This document shows positions 35,935 to 46,400 of a stretch of 64,000 bases of DNA, in pieces (the stretch's first letter is position 1; the number at the start of each line of letters is the position of its first letter). The translations under genes and the position numbers were made by a program. The notes below the pieces were generated by a model. That model was not told the origin of the DNA, did no database searches, and worked only from the letters and a program-made list of their open reading frames with translations. The DNA is from Erythrobacter aurantius (GTDB lineage: Bacteria > Pseudomonadota > Alphaproteobacteria > Sphingomonadales > Sphingomonadaceae), in the NCBI RefSeq assembly GCF_023823125.1, contig NZ_CP090949.1, positions 2,752,001 through 2,816,000 of the forward strand, in the 5' to 3' direction.

Positions 35935-38900
35935 TTGAAAGTAATCCGTCTTGCCTTTTGTTTCGTGGGCGGTCTTGCTTTGCTGCATACCTTTGCTCAA
36001 GAGCCAGCGCCGGCACACGGGCGGCAGGCGACAGCACAGTTTAATTCTGACTTGCTTAGCGATGGGGCGGAGCCTCCGGCGCTTGGTGGCGACGCATGCC
36101 GTACGGCCGGTTCCGAGCGCGCGGCAGCGTGGTCGCAAACCAGCATTAAGACAACTATTTATTGCGGATCTGATCAAGTCGGTTTCGTCATCCACCAGGA
36201 TAGAGCGCCCTCGCAGGCGGTCACTGGCGATGCTGATCTCGCGAACCTTGATCGGTTGTCGGAGTATTTACGCGCGAGCGAGGCTGTGGTTTGCGAACCA
36301 CCGCAGATGCTTAGGTTTGGCGGTCTTTCTGTCTGGGCGCTTCCGTGCCGCGATATAGTGGATGGCTGGCCAAGCATGGCTTTGGTGCGCAACGCTGCGA
36401 ATGGTCCGCAGATTGCCTTTGGCGCGGCCTTCGCATTTCCATTTCTCGCCTTTCAGTTAGGGGCTGACGTTTCGCTGCCGGACGAGAGCATGGCTGAAAC
36501 AATTGCTGAATTGTGGCCCGCAAAAGTCCCGCTCGGCTCGTTCGCTGACCGGCGCCGGATTGGCGAACTCTGGTCGCAGGCCCGCGAAGCAAGCGCGAAA
36601 CTGGATTTCGAAACGGCGCAACTGCGGCTGGACGCTGCACTTGAAGTGCAGGTGCGGCTGTTTGGTGAGGCTGATTTGCGGACCTCTGCGCTGCTTCTCG
36701 ATTTGGCCATGGTTCTGGCTTATCAGGAAGACTTCGAGGCGTCTGATGCTATAGTCCGCCGCGTCGGCCCGCTTCTTGATCGATCGCCGCGCCCCAGCGA
36801 TCGCGCTCGCCTTGCCGGCTACCAGTCAAGCATCGCGGCTCTGAAAGAAGATTTTCGTACAGCCGGTCAATACGCAGGCAGTGCGACTGCCCAATGGCGG
36901 CGGATTGCCGGAAGCAACGATCAGGAGGCCCTGCTTTCCCTCTTTCAGTCGAGCGAAGCAAAGGCGATCGATGCTCAGTCGGAACTGGCGCTGGCCCTTG
37001 CAAGGGAGGCAGCCATCCTCCTGAGACTGGATGATCCTGTTTCAGCCTATGCGAAAGCGGGGGAGGCGCTTCTCGTTTTGAACTCCGCAACTCAGAAACC
37101 GCCGATCTGGCGGTCGGAAATCCTTGCAGTGCTGGCTGAAACCTCATCGGCACTCGGTCGCTTGTCTGCTTCCGAGAAGTTCTTCGAGAGTGCCATCGCA
37201 ATTCGCAGATCGCTTCAGGGCGACGGCGCAGGCGTTGTGCGACTGTTGCTAGCTCAAGGGCGGGCATACCAGCGTGAAGCGATGAACGTGAACGCGATTA
37301 TCACCTATCGCAGCGCGATCAAGATCGCGAAGGAAATGCCGCGCGGCTCGGTCGCGCTGCGGGTCAATGACTTGATTCCGTTCGCGCAAGCAGTCCTTGC
37401 CGAAGCTGACGCGACCGCGAACGAAGATGAAAAGCTCGGCTTGATGACAGAGCTTTATGATGCTTTCCAGTTGGCGTTTGTCCCGGGCCGTGATGAAGCG
37501 ATCGATCTCGCCTCCCTTCAAATCATTGACGGCAGGCCGAAACTGGCTGAGCTTGTAGGCGACTTGAAGCAAGTCCTGCTCGCGCAATCGGAATTGACCG
37601 GAAAACTGGCGATCGAACGCGGCAAGCCTGCTGCTGAGCGCGATGACAATCTTAATAGGCTTTTGACAGAACGGCTTGATGAGCAAGCTGCGACCGCGGC
37701 TGCCCTGCGTAATAGCCTTTCTAATGATTATCCTGAATATCAATGGTTCGCCGAAACCCGGGCGCCTGATCTCGACATTCTACGAGGCGTATTGAGCGAT
37801 GATGAGGCGTTCGCCAGCTTCCTGATAGGCGCTGACGTTTCCTTCCTTCAGCTTGTCGTGCGGGAACGGATCTACATCACGCCTATCGCCGCAGGTGGTG
37901 ATGATCTGGCCGAGATGGTGCGTGCCCTGCGCAAGGGGCTGGAAATCGAGGGCAGGTCAGTAAACGAGTTCAACCTCGCTGACGCGCATTTCCTTTACCA
38001 GACGCTTTTCGGAGGCGTCAGCGAACCGCTTGCACGGGTCAAACGCTTGATTGTGGTTCCCAATGGTCCTCTCAGCAACCTGCCCTTCGGCACGCTTGTG
38101 ACAGATGTCCCCGAGGATGGAGATTACCGGAACGCTCCGTGGTTGATCAATCGCATGTCGATCACTCACGCGCCATCGATCGGCAGCTTCGTCCTTCTGC
38201 GCCAGACCAAGCCAGTGCGGGCGTTGCCAAGGCCCTTTCTGGGCATCGCCAATCCGACGTTTACCGGGGCGCCCTCTGTGGTGGCGGGCGAGGATACTCA
38301 TACCTGCAATCCCGAAGACATCGCCCTACCTAGCCGCTTCGAGAAGCTGGAGTCACTGCCCGATACTATCGATGAGGTTCGCGCCGTGATTGCCGCTCTA
38401 GGCGTCACGGGCGCAGATCTGTTTGCGGAAATGCAAGCCAAGGAAACGGCGCTCCGCACCAAACCGCTCGACCAATATAACGTCATTTACGTGGCAACCC
38501 ATGCAGTCATGCCCGGCGAGATTGCATGCCAGAACGAGCCTGGAATTGCTCTGGCGCGCCCGTCCGGCGTGGTCGGGTCCAGAGACGAGGATGGCTTTCT
38601 CGATGCAAGCGAGGTTGCGGCATTGAAAATTGCCGCGAACCTCGTGGTGCTCTCTGCCTGCAACACCGCCACAAGTGCGAATTCGACCGTTCAAAAAGGC
38701 GACGCGCTTTCGGGACTTGCGGAAAGCTTCTTTATCGCTGGCGCGCGCAGCTTGCTCGTGACGCATTGGCAGGTTCCATCTGCCGCTACTGCGGCTTTGA
38801 TGCGCGACATGTTCGGAGAGATCGGCAAAAACCGGGCGCTTGCCACCGACGCTGCATTGCAACGGGCCCAGCTGCAGTCCATAAGCGATCCCGAAACCGC

Positions 38901-38979
38901 GCATCCCTTCTTCTGGGGTGCGTTCACATTCGTGGGAAGCGGAACCGAAACGGTGTTTGTCGAAGGAGCTGGAGCATGA
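35935..38979 (+). CDS. Exported TPR-CHAT protein, caspase-like (cluster 2)
   Basis: A 1014-residue paralogue of the protein at 7,532. The start is taken as TTG at 35,935, because GGGGAGGG lies just before it and it yields a clean signal peptide (MKVIRLAFCFVGGLALLHTF). An upstream TTG at 35,914 is in frame. A cysteine-containing N-terminal region (about 30-180) is followed by TPR-like helices (about 205-480) and a CHAT domain (about 690-1005). The catalytic-type histidine is in VIYVATHAVM and the cysteine in LVVLSACNTAT. It is the first gene of the second cluster and overlaps the FecR-like gene (ATGA). Target unknown; processing of the cluster's TpsA is an inference. Confidence 0.87.
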   Translation: MKVIRLAFCFVGGLALLHTFAQEPAPAHGRQATAQFNSDLLSDGAEPPALGGDACRTAGSERAAAWSQTSIKTTIYCGSDQVGFVIHQDRAPSQAVTGDADLANLDRLSEYLRASEAVVCEPPQMLRFGGLSVWALPCRDIVDGWPSMALVRNAANGPQIAFGAAFAFPFLAFQLGADVSLPDESMAETIAELWPAKVPLGSFADRRRIGELWSQAREASAKLDFETAQLRLDAALEVQVRLFGEADLRTSALLLDLAMVLAYQEDFEASDAIVRRVGPLLDRSPRPSDRARLAGYQSSIAALKEDFRTAGQYAGSATAQWRRIAGSNDQEALLSLFQSSEAKAIDAQSELALALAREAAILLRLDDPVSAYAKAGEALLVLNSATQKPPIWRSEILAVLAETSSALGRLSASEKFFESAIAIRRSLQGDGAGVVRLLLAQGRAYQREAMNVNAIITYRSAIKIAKEMPRGSVALRVNDLIPFAQAVLAEADATANEDEKLGLMTELYDAFQLAFVPGRDEAIDLASLQIIDGRPKLAELVGDLKQVLLAQSELTGKLAIERGKPAAERDDNLNRLLTERLDEQAATAAALRNSLSNDYPEYQWFAETRAPDLDILRGVLSDDEAFASFLIGADVSFLQLVVRERIYITPIAAGGDDLAEMVRALRKGLEIEGRSVNEFNLADAHFLYQTLFGGVSEPLARVKRLIVVPNGPLSNLPFGTLVTDVPEDGDYRNAPWLINRMSITHAPSIGSFVLLRQTKPVRALPRPFLGIANPTFTGAPSVVAGEDTHTCNPEDIALPSRFEKLESLPDTIDEVRAVIAALGVTGADLFAEMQAKETALRTKPLDQYNVIYVATHAVMPGEIACQNEPGIALARPSGVVGSRDEDGFLDASEVAALKIAANLVVLSACNTATSANSTVQKGDALSGLAESFFIAGARSLLVTHWQVPSAATAALMRDMFGEIGKNRALATDAALQRAQLQSISDPETAHPFFWGAFTFVGSGTETVFVEGAGA

Positions 38980-39692
38980 TCCGGACGCTGCTTGCGGCGT
39001 GCGCGTTCTGCTTTGCCATGCCAGCTGCGGCTCAATCGCTGGTGGTTGTCGAAGTGCGTGGGATCGATCTCAAAGTCGGCTCGCGGGTCGATGAGGCGCG
39101 TCCGGTAGAATTGCCGGCGGGCGGAAAGCTGGTCGTCGTGCGAACCGACGGCACAGTGATCAGCCTTCGCGGACCACATGATGGCCCGCTCAGGTCCCAG
39201 GCGCTTCCGAGGCAAGGCGCAGGCCGTGCGCTCGCAGCACTGGTCGCCACCCGCAATGACAGGGCGAGTCGTGTCGGTGCCGTGCGGTCGGGCGCGAATG
39301 CCCCTCCTCTGCCCTCGCCCTGGCTGATCGATGTTACTCGCCCCGGAGAAAGGTGCCTGGTTGAGGGCGCACCGATCGTCTGGTGGCAACCGGCCCGCAC
39401 CACAAGCAGCCATTACGCCCTGTTCCCTATCGATCGCTCCTGGAACGCCCAGTTCCGCTTCGACGCAGGGCAAAGCGCCCTAACGGTTGCCAAGTTGAGC
39501 GAGATCGAGATGACCAAAGCGTTCATCATTAAGGATGACGAGCGCGAGTACAGCATTCGCCTTCACCTGATCCCCGAGGATGTGACCGAGCCGGCCGTCC
39601 TGGCCGGTTGGATGATAGAAAAGGGCTGCATCCAGCAAGCAGATGCTCTGCTGGCAGAGATACAGCATAGTATCAACTCAGATGATCCCTAG
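38976..39692 (+). CDS. Secreted FecR-like protein (cluster 2)
   Basis: A 238-residue exported protein with signal peptide MIRTLLAACAFCFAMPAAAQ. An N-terminal FecR-like segment (GIDLKVGSRVDEARPVELPAGG, shown as two parts GIDLKVGSRV and VELPAGGKLVVVRTDGT, then LRGPHDG) is followed by a domain with GERCLVEG, IVWWQPA and a terminal MIEKGCIQQADALLAEI. The same layout occurs in the protein at 4,573. It overlaps the CHAT gene stop by 4 bp and ends 5 bp before the cyclase start, so it is translationally coupled. No named family is recognised beyond FecR-like. A periplasmic regulator or ligand for the cyclase or CHAT protein is inferred from its fixed company. Confidence 0.7.
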   Translation: MIRTLLAACAFCFAMPAAAQSLVVVEVRGIDLKVGSRVDEARPVELPAGGKLVVVRTDGTVISLRGPHDGPLRSQALPRQGAGRALAALVATRNDRASRVGAVRSGANAPPLPSPWLIDVTRPGERCLVEGAPIVWWQPARTTSSHYALFPIDRSWNAQFRFDAGQSALTVAKLSEIEMTKAFIIKDDEREYSIRLHLIPEDVTEPAVLAGWMIEKGCIQQADALLAEIQHSINSDDP

Positions 39693-39697
39693 ACTTG

Positions 39698-41695
39698 ATG
39701 AAAATCCTTACGCTCTTCAAGAACCTGGGGCTCAATGGCCCAAACCGATCTGGACTTTGGATCACGCTCGTGGCCGTGCTTTCAGCCTTGATCGCGGTTT
39801 TTTCGGTCCAGTTTCTGACCCCGCTTAATAATCTCGAGAAGAAGCTCGCCGATATTCGCGTAGCCGCTCTCGAAGTGCCAAAACCGCCCTCTGACAAGAT
39901 CATCGTGGTAGCTCTCGATGAAGAAACCGTATCGCAATTTGCCTATCGTTCGCCAATCGACCGCGCGTTCATCGCGGGCCTGATCGAGCGCATCGATGGG
40001 GCCGGCGCCAAGGCGCTAGGGGTCGACGTTCTGGTCGATCAGGCCAGCGAACCGGAAAAAGATGACCGGCTTTACAACGTTATCCGGAATGCCAGGACGC
40101 CGCTACATTTCAGCTTCACATCCGATCCCGCCTTCGTGACCGAACCTCAGCTTGAATTCATGCGGGACTTCATTCCCGCAGACAAACGCATGGAAGCAAA
40201 GCTGCTGTCTGACCCCTTCGATGGGCTGGTACGGCGGATCAATACAGGGGGCGTTCAAACTAACGGGAAGATCGCTTACGATACCGATCATCCACCCAGC
40301 TTTGCCGCAGTTATGGCGCGCTATCTAGGTGCCCCCATGCTTCGCCGCTCGCGAGAGATCGCATGGCGCCCTCTCTCAGCGGAGGGAGATGAGCCGATAC
40401 CGGTCATCTCAGCCAATTACGTGTCCTATCTGCCGGACGAAATATTTGCCGGAAAGGTTGTACTGATTGGCGCGGTTCTTTCGATTACAGACCGGCATCC
40501 GACCCCTCTCTCAATCATCGACGATGGCGACCGGGGGTTGATGCCCGGTGTGCTGGTTCAGGCGCATGCTATAGACACACTTGTGTCCGGAGCACCCGAG
40601 CCGGTGCCCCCGCCGCTCCTCACGCTCTTCATTGTCGCGGCGTTTACTGCGCTGGGCGTACTCATCAGCCAGATGCGCAAAGGTCTGCTGTTCAACGTAA
40701 TACTGTCTTTGCTCGCACTCACGGCATACTGGATCATCGCCGTCGTCGGCTATGGTTATGGCGTCGTGATGCTTCCACTCCTGATGCCATCCTTTGCGAT
40801 GCTGCTGTCGGTGTGGATGATGGACCTGGTCATCGGCCGTGCCGAGCGTCTTCAAAGGCAGTTCATTCAATCCACCTTCTCGCGCTACGTCTCGCCCGCC
40901 GTGGTGGAGCGCATTGCTGCAGATCCAAGCGCGGCGGCTATCAGTGGCGAAAAGCGCGAGACCACCTTTCTGTTTACCGACGTGGCCGACTTCACGACCA
41001 TGTCTGAACTGCTGCCCCCTGAAGAACTTTCGGATGTTCTCAATCAGTACCTCGATGGGGCGTGCGAAATCGTGCTCCGGCACGGAGGCACGATCGACAA
41101 GTTCATTGGCGATGCAATCATGGCGATCTTCAACGCGCCGATCGAACAGCCGGATCATGCCGCAGCCGCTGTCCGTGCCGCGCTCGAACTGGATGATTAT
41201 GCCGAGCGCTTTCGCGAGGAATGCAATTCTAGGGATGTTCCCATCGGAGTGACCCGCATCGGCATACATTCGGGTCCCGCGGTGGTCGGTAATTTCGGTT
41301 CCTCACAACGCATGGATTTCACCGCGCTAGGCGACACGGTCAACACAGCCGCCCGCACAGAAGGGATCAACAAGTACTTCGGGACCCGAATCTGCTGCAC
41401 CCAATCCGTCGTCGATCTTGCCGACGATCGGGCCTTCCGCACCATCGGCCACTTTGCGCTGAAAGGGAAATCCCAATACACAACTTTGTACATGCCCCTG
41501 CCGGCGGGACATGATCCCGAGGCGGAGAAGAACTACCTTGAAGCATTCGCCTTGCTGGAAGCAGGAGACCCTCGGGCGAAGGTCCACTTCGAGGCCCTCC
41601 GGGAACAATATCCCGCCGACCCGCTGATCAGCTACCACAGCGCCAGACTGGATGACGGCGAGATTTCGGCGCATATAAAGATGGGTGCGAAATGA
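39698..41695 (+). CDS. CHASE2-domain class III adenylate/guanylate cyclase (cluster 2)
   Basis: A 665-residue membrane cyclase paralogous to the one at 5,321. Membrane helix near 20-40, CHASE2 sensor (about 45-295; KALGVDVLVDQ and GKVVLIGAV), three membrane helices (about 305-375), cyclase domain (about 415-600). Metal-site aspartates are in LFTDVADFTTMS and FIGDAIMAIFN, with ALGDTVNTAARTEGINKYF also present, so catalysis looks intact. ATG at 39,698 follows an in-frame TTG at 39,695. The stop overlaps the TpsB start (ATGA). The sensed signal is unknown; because CHASE2 faces the periplasm, secretion status or the FecR-like protein is a candidate. Confidence 0.9.
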   Translation: MKILTLFKNLGLNGPNRSGLWITLVAVLSALIAVFSVQFLTPLNNLEKKLADIRVAALEVPKPPSDKIIVVALDEETVSQFAYRSPIDRAFIAGLIERIDGAGAKALGVDVLVDQASEPEKDDRLYNVIRNARTPLHFSFTSDPAFVTEPQLEFMRDFIPADKRMEAKLLSDPFDGLVRRINTGGVQTNGKIAYDTDHPPSFAAVMARYLGAPMLRRSREIAWRPLSAEGDEPIPVISANYVSYLPDEIFAGKVVLIGAVLSITDRHPTPLSIIDDGDRGLMPGVLVQAHAIDTLVSGAPEPVPPPLLTLFIVAAFTALGVLISQMRKGLLFNVILSLLALTAYWIIAVVGYGYGVVMLPLLMPSFAMLLSVWMMDLVIGRAERLQRQFIQSTFSRYVSPAVVERIAADPSAAAISGEKRETTFLFTDVADFTTMSELLPPEELSDVLNQYLDGACEIVLRHGGTIDKFIGDAIMAIFNAPIEQPDHAAAAVRAALELDDYAERFREECNSRDVPIGVTRIGIHSGPAVVGNFGSSQRMDFTALGDTVNTAARTEGINKYFGTRICCTQSVVDLADDRAFRTIGHFALKGKSQYTTLYMPLPAGHDPEAEKNYLEAFALLEAGDPRAKVHFEALREQYPADPLISYHSARLDDGEISAHIKMGAK

Positions 41696-43389
41696 ACTTG
41701 CGTATGGTCACGCAACGAGACCTGGTGCGTCTACTGACTTCGCTGGCCATTCTCGTCCCAGGGAACGCGCTGGCGCAATCGGTCATTGTGTCTCCGGAAG
41801 CAGACATTTCCAGATTGCGGCTCAACCCGCCCGAGCTGCCGACACAGCAAGATCTCGATCTCACGATCCGCAATCCCGAGAAATCAGTCGTCCCCAAAGA
41901 CGTCTCCACCATCGATTTCTTTGTTTCGCGGGTGCAGGTGAACGGGGTCACCTATTTTGGCGAAGATCGGATTCGTGCGATTTTTGGCCCTCTTGAGGGA
42001 CAGCGGATCCGGCTCGAGACATTGCGCGAACAGGCCGACCGTCTTCAGGCGCTTTATGCCGGGCAGGGCTTCTTGCTGACCCGCGTCATAATCCCGCCGC
42101 AGAGGATCGAGGACGGGATCGTCATCATCGAAGTCGTCGAAGGTTTTATCGATGACATCCTCATCGAAAACGATCGCATTGTGGGCGCAAAACTGGCGCA
42201 GGATTCGCTCGAGACGCTTCGAGGGCAGCGACCGCTGAGCATCCGCGAGCTCGACAGCAAATTGCTCATCCTGAACGAAGTCCCCGGTGTCGCCGTCAAG
42301 ACGTTGCTCCGGCCCGGAAACCAACTCGGCGCCGCAAGCATGGTTGTCTCGACTTCCAGATTGCCCAACCAGGGTTTCGCCAGCATCGGCAATACCGGTT
42401 CGAATGCTATCGGGCCAGCAATCTATTCTCTGGGCTACACCATCAATTCGCCGCTGGGCCGGCCGGGAGCGCTGGACTTTTCGGCAACTGTTGCGGGAAG
42501 AAGCCTTGCAGAACTGCAGGCTGCCAGCGCACGCTATGCCGTCCCCATCGGCAGCAGCGGGACAATCCTGTATCTTGGCGGGCTGGCCGCGCGAGCAAAG
42601 CCGGGTGGCGAGGCTTCGGATCTCGATGTTGCAAGCACCTCCTATTCTCTCGAAGCCCGGCTGCGTACCCCTCTGCACCGATCTCGTTCGAGTGCGCTCT
42701 ATCTTGAAGGAGCTCTCCTATTTGCCGGAACCCGGACGAATGCACTGGGTGCCGAAATTACCCGCGACAAGATTTTCAGCCACCAGATCGGTCTTCGCGG
42801 GCGGCATCAGTCCTCTTTCGGGCAAACGACAGCGCAGGTTATGGTCACCGCAGGGTTGCCGGCCTTCGGCGCACTTGACGAGGAAATCCCCAATCCTTCC
42901 GTGGCAGGTTTCGAACCCAATTTTAGCAAAGTGAACTGGCAGCTCGACCACACGGTTGCCCTAAACAACACCACCTCGTTCTTGACGCGCGTTGTCGGTC
43001 AATGGACCGATGACCGGCTGCTGGCAGGTGAACAAGTGGCCTTCGGTGGGCAGCTTTTGGGGCGTGGCTACGCGCCTTCGGCGCTGACAGGGGACAAGGG
43101 TACGGGCGTCTTGGCCGAACTCAGCTTCGACATTCCGGGTGCTCAGGCGGCGGGCGTCATCAGTAATGTCGAATTGTATGGTTTTACCGATGCCGCGCAG
43201 ACGAGGCTGCTCCCGGCAGACGGGATCGCTTCGGAGAAACAGAGCCTTGTATCCTACGGCTTCGGGCTGAGAGGCCTGCTGGCCGACCGGCTTATCCTCG
43301 ATCTGCAGTTCGCCTCCGAGGGGCGCGATATTCCTGGCGGAGAAAGCCGCCCGGCACGGATTAACCTCAGCCTTGTGTCGGCCTTCTGA
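41692..43389 (+). CDS. TpsB outer-membrane transporter, ShlB/FhaC family (cluster 2)
   Basis: A 565-residue outer-membrane protein. Signal peptide (about 1-26, ending GNALAQ), POTRA-type region (about 60-240: GFLLTRVIIPPQRIEDGIV and VEGFIDDILIEND), then a beta-barrel with the loop-6 motif LGRGYAPSALTGDKG and a C-terminal phenylalanine (LSLVSAF). It exports the adjacent TpsA. It starts in ATGA overlap with the cyclase and its stop overlaps the next frame by one base. In POTRA spacing it is diverged from, but architecturally equal to, the transporter at 20,039. Confidence 0.92.
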   Translation: MNLRMVTQRDLVRLLTSLAILVPGNALAQSVIVSPEADISRLRLNPPELPTQQDLDLTIRNPEKSVVPKDVSTIDFFVSRVQVNGVTYFGEDRIRAIFGPLEGQRIRLETLREQADRLQALYAGQGFLLTRVIIPPQRIEDGIVIIEVVEGFIDDILIENDRIVGAKLAQDSLETLRGQRPLSIRELDSKLLILNEVPGVAVKTLLRPGNQLGAASMVVSTSRLPNQGFASIGNTGSNAIGPAIYSLGYTINSPLGRPGALDFSATVAGRSLAELQAASARYAVPIGSSGTILYLGGLAARAKPGGEASDLDVASTSYSLEARLRTPLHRSRSSALYLEGALLFAGTRTNALGAEITRDKIFSHQIGLRGRHQSSFGQTTAQVMVTAGLPAFGALDEEIPNPSVAGFEPNFSKVNWQLDHTVALNNTTSFLTRVVGQWTDDRLLAGEQVAFGGQLLGRGYAPSALTGDKGTGVLAELSFDIPGAQAAGVISNVELYGFTDAAQTRLLPADGIASEKQSLVSYGFGLRGLLADRLILDLQFASEGRDIPGGESRPARINLSLVSAF

Positions 43390-43430
43390 TGCTAGTGCGC
43401 CGAACATCCCGATCGAGGGAAGGAAAAGTC

Positions 43431-46400
43431 ATGAGATTTCGTCGCTTTATGCTATTGGGAACGGCCAGTTTCAGCTCTGTTGCGGCAGGCCAGAGCATTG
43501 TGGCGGCTCCGGCGACGGACCAGCCGCCGGTTGTTGTAGCGGGCAGCGCCACCCTCAGCACAAATGCGGCAGGGACGGTGCGAACCGTGACCCAGACCAC
43601 TGACCGGGCTTTTCTTGACTGGAGCACGCTGAATGTTCCGCAGGATCACACGCTCCGGTTCGAGCAACCAGATGCGAATTCGATCACGCTGAACCGTGTG
43701 ACGGGCAATAGCTTTTCGGTGATCGACGGGCTTATCGAGGCCAATGGTCAGGTGTGGATCCTGAACCCGAACGGCGTCTTTATATCGCCCACCGGGCAAA
43801 TCACCACTTCGGGCTTTCTCGCATCGACCGGAAACATCGCACACACCGATTTCATGAATGCAACCGGGCAGTTCGCGCTCGGCGGCAATGGGTCATCTGC
43901 CTTCATTTCGAACCAAGGAACAATCACCACCAGCCTGGGCTATACCGTCCTCAATGCCGTGTCGGTCCAGAACAGCGGTCAAATTTCGGCAAGCCGTGGT
44001 ACGGTCTTGTTGGCATCGGTCGACAATCTCAGCCTGTCCTTTGATCAAGGGCAGCTGATTTCCTATGATCTGAGCAACAACTCCATTGTTCCGGCCAGTT
44101 TCCGCGAAATCACTAATCTGGGAACAATCTCGGCTGAGGGCGGCCTTGTGGCGCTGAGCATGGCTTCCGCGCTGGGTGCGATCAGCGGCGTCATCAATGT
44201 CGAGGGCCTGATTGAAGCAAACAGTGCGCAGTCTGCAAACGGCAAAGTCACTCTTGATGCCGGCCCCAATGCCGCGCTGAGAATCAAGGGGACCGTTACA
44301 GTCGAAGGGACCGAGACCGGCGATGTCGGGGGTGTCATTGAAGCCCGTGGCAGTTTGGTGACTGTCGAAACCGATGCGATCCTCAATGCGGATGGCAAGG
44401 CTGGCGGCGGTGAGATCACTCTGGCCGCTAACCCGGCAGCACAGACTGCCGTTGATTTTAGCTCTTTGGAGTTCCTCCCAGGATCGTCGGTGACCACACC
44501 GCCTTCTGCGACCTCAATCGCCCAATCCTTGCTGCAGCAGCGCGAGGTCCTGGTGAACGGGGCACTGGCCAGCGTGGCGGTTCAGCAAGGCAGCGTCCTT
44601 TCCGCAAGTGCTACCGAACTTGGCCGTGGCGGCTTCATTCTTGTCGATGCCAACGACAGCCTGGGACTTTCGGCAAAGGTCTCCGGGCTGCTCAGGGCAA
44701 ACGGGGCCGGTCCCACAGGCGATGGCGGCGAGATTGCACTAGGTGGTTTCCATCTGGACATCAGCGGGGCCACTCTGGAGGCGGTGGCCGGAAGTCCCAC
44801 CGCAAGTCCAGGAAATGTCGAACTGACCGCAGCTTCGATTGATCTGGTGGATCAACTTACCCCGGCGGGCTCCGATGTGCTGGCTTGGCAGCCATCCGCC
44901 ACCAACCTGCCGTTCTACGACCCGGCCGAATTGCAAAGCCTTGATATACTGGATTTGCAAGTTGCCCAGGCCGTGCCAATCGGTTTCGACTTCCTCTACT
45001 TCGGCGAAACATTCGACTCGGTCGAGGTTTCCTACGCCGGACTTCTGACATTCGGCACACTCAACGGAAACTCGCTGTGCTGCAACGGGCTGCCTTTGGC
45101 AGAGATCGCAGTTCCCCCATCGATCTTTGGCCTATGGACGGATCTCGGCATTGAATTCGACCCTGGCAGCAGTGTGCCGAATGTCCCAAGTGGGAAGCCG
45201 CGGTTTGGTACGTTTGACCTTGGGAATGGGTTAAAAGAATTTGTCCTTCAATGGGATAACGTGCCTGAATTTTTCAACAGGGGAACAGGTAACAACTTCG
45301 AAATCAGAATTCGAAGCGATGGCTCCATCCTTCTCAATTATGGCGATCTCGATGTCACCAGTCACAGCGTAACAGCAGGCCTGACGGGACGAACAATTAA
45401 TGATATTTCGCAATTATTTTTTAGGGATTTAAACCCCAACAATACTCTGGCCGATATTTCGCAAACTTCAGCAATTTTTCGTCAAGCAAATCCTGTATCC
45501 CAAATTTCAAAACAGAGCATCGAAGACATCCTGATTGGTGGCAGCAATGTCTCGATAAATGCCAAGGACTTCACGGACGACAACAGCCGCAACCTTTCCA
45601 TAGGCAACGTGACCATTTCGGGCTCGTCGACTTTCGGCTTGCCATCGGGTGGGGCTGCGCAACAGTTTCTTGTTACCGCTGACAAGGATATCCGCATCGT
45701 CGGGGATCAGATATTCGCAGGACCGCTCGCTGTACGAATGGCCGCCGACGTGAACGGCGATGCTATCGGGGGTGCGATCAGGGCTGGCGGCTTGCTTGAA
45801 GCCGGGCTAGCCAAGATCGTGGGTGATCTTGTCATATCCGGATTGACCGAAATCCGGGCGCCCGGCGACATCATTATCTTAGGCGACATCAGGACCGCGC
45901 CCGAAAGTGCCGATTCCCTCCTTATTCTGGATACGCAAGGGGCGTTGAAAGTCAGTGGTCCGATCGGCGATACTTCGACAGTATTCGCCGAACTCCGATC
46001 GGGCAGTCTCGATGTTCAGTCCATCCGAGCGGATCAGGTCAACATCGATCTGTTCGCCGAGGGCAGCATAGCCGGCCCCATCACAACCGGTGCGCTATTG
46101 AAGTTCGGGCCGGGAACACTAACGCTTGCGGGTGACAACGGGGATTTGAACGAAATAGCGGTCAGAGGCGGCAGGATCCTGGCCCAGGGCGCGGACAATA
46201 TAGGAACCGGGACGATCCTGTTGGACAACGGCGAGCTTAATTTTACTGGTCAGTCGCCCGTGGAGCTCTTGAACTCCATAATTGTCACCCAATCCGGATC
46301 CATATCCTTTGCGGGCTCCGGCACGATCGCTGGACAGGTCGACAGATCCGGCAGCGTCAATGCCGAATTCGACGTCAAGGCAGGCGGAGACCTGACCTTT

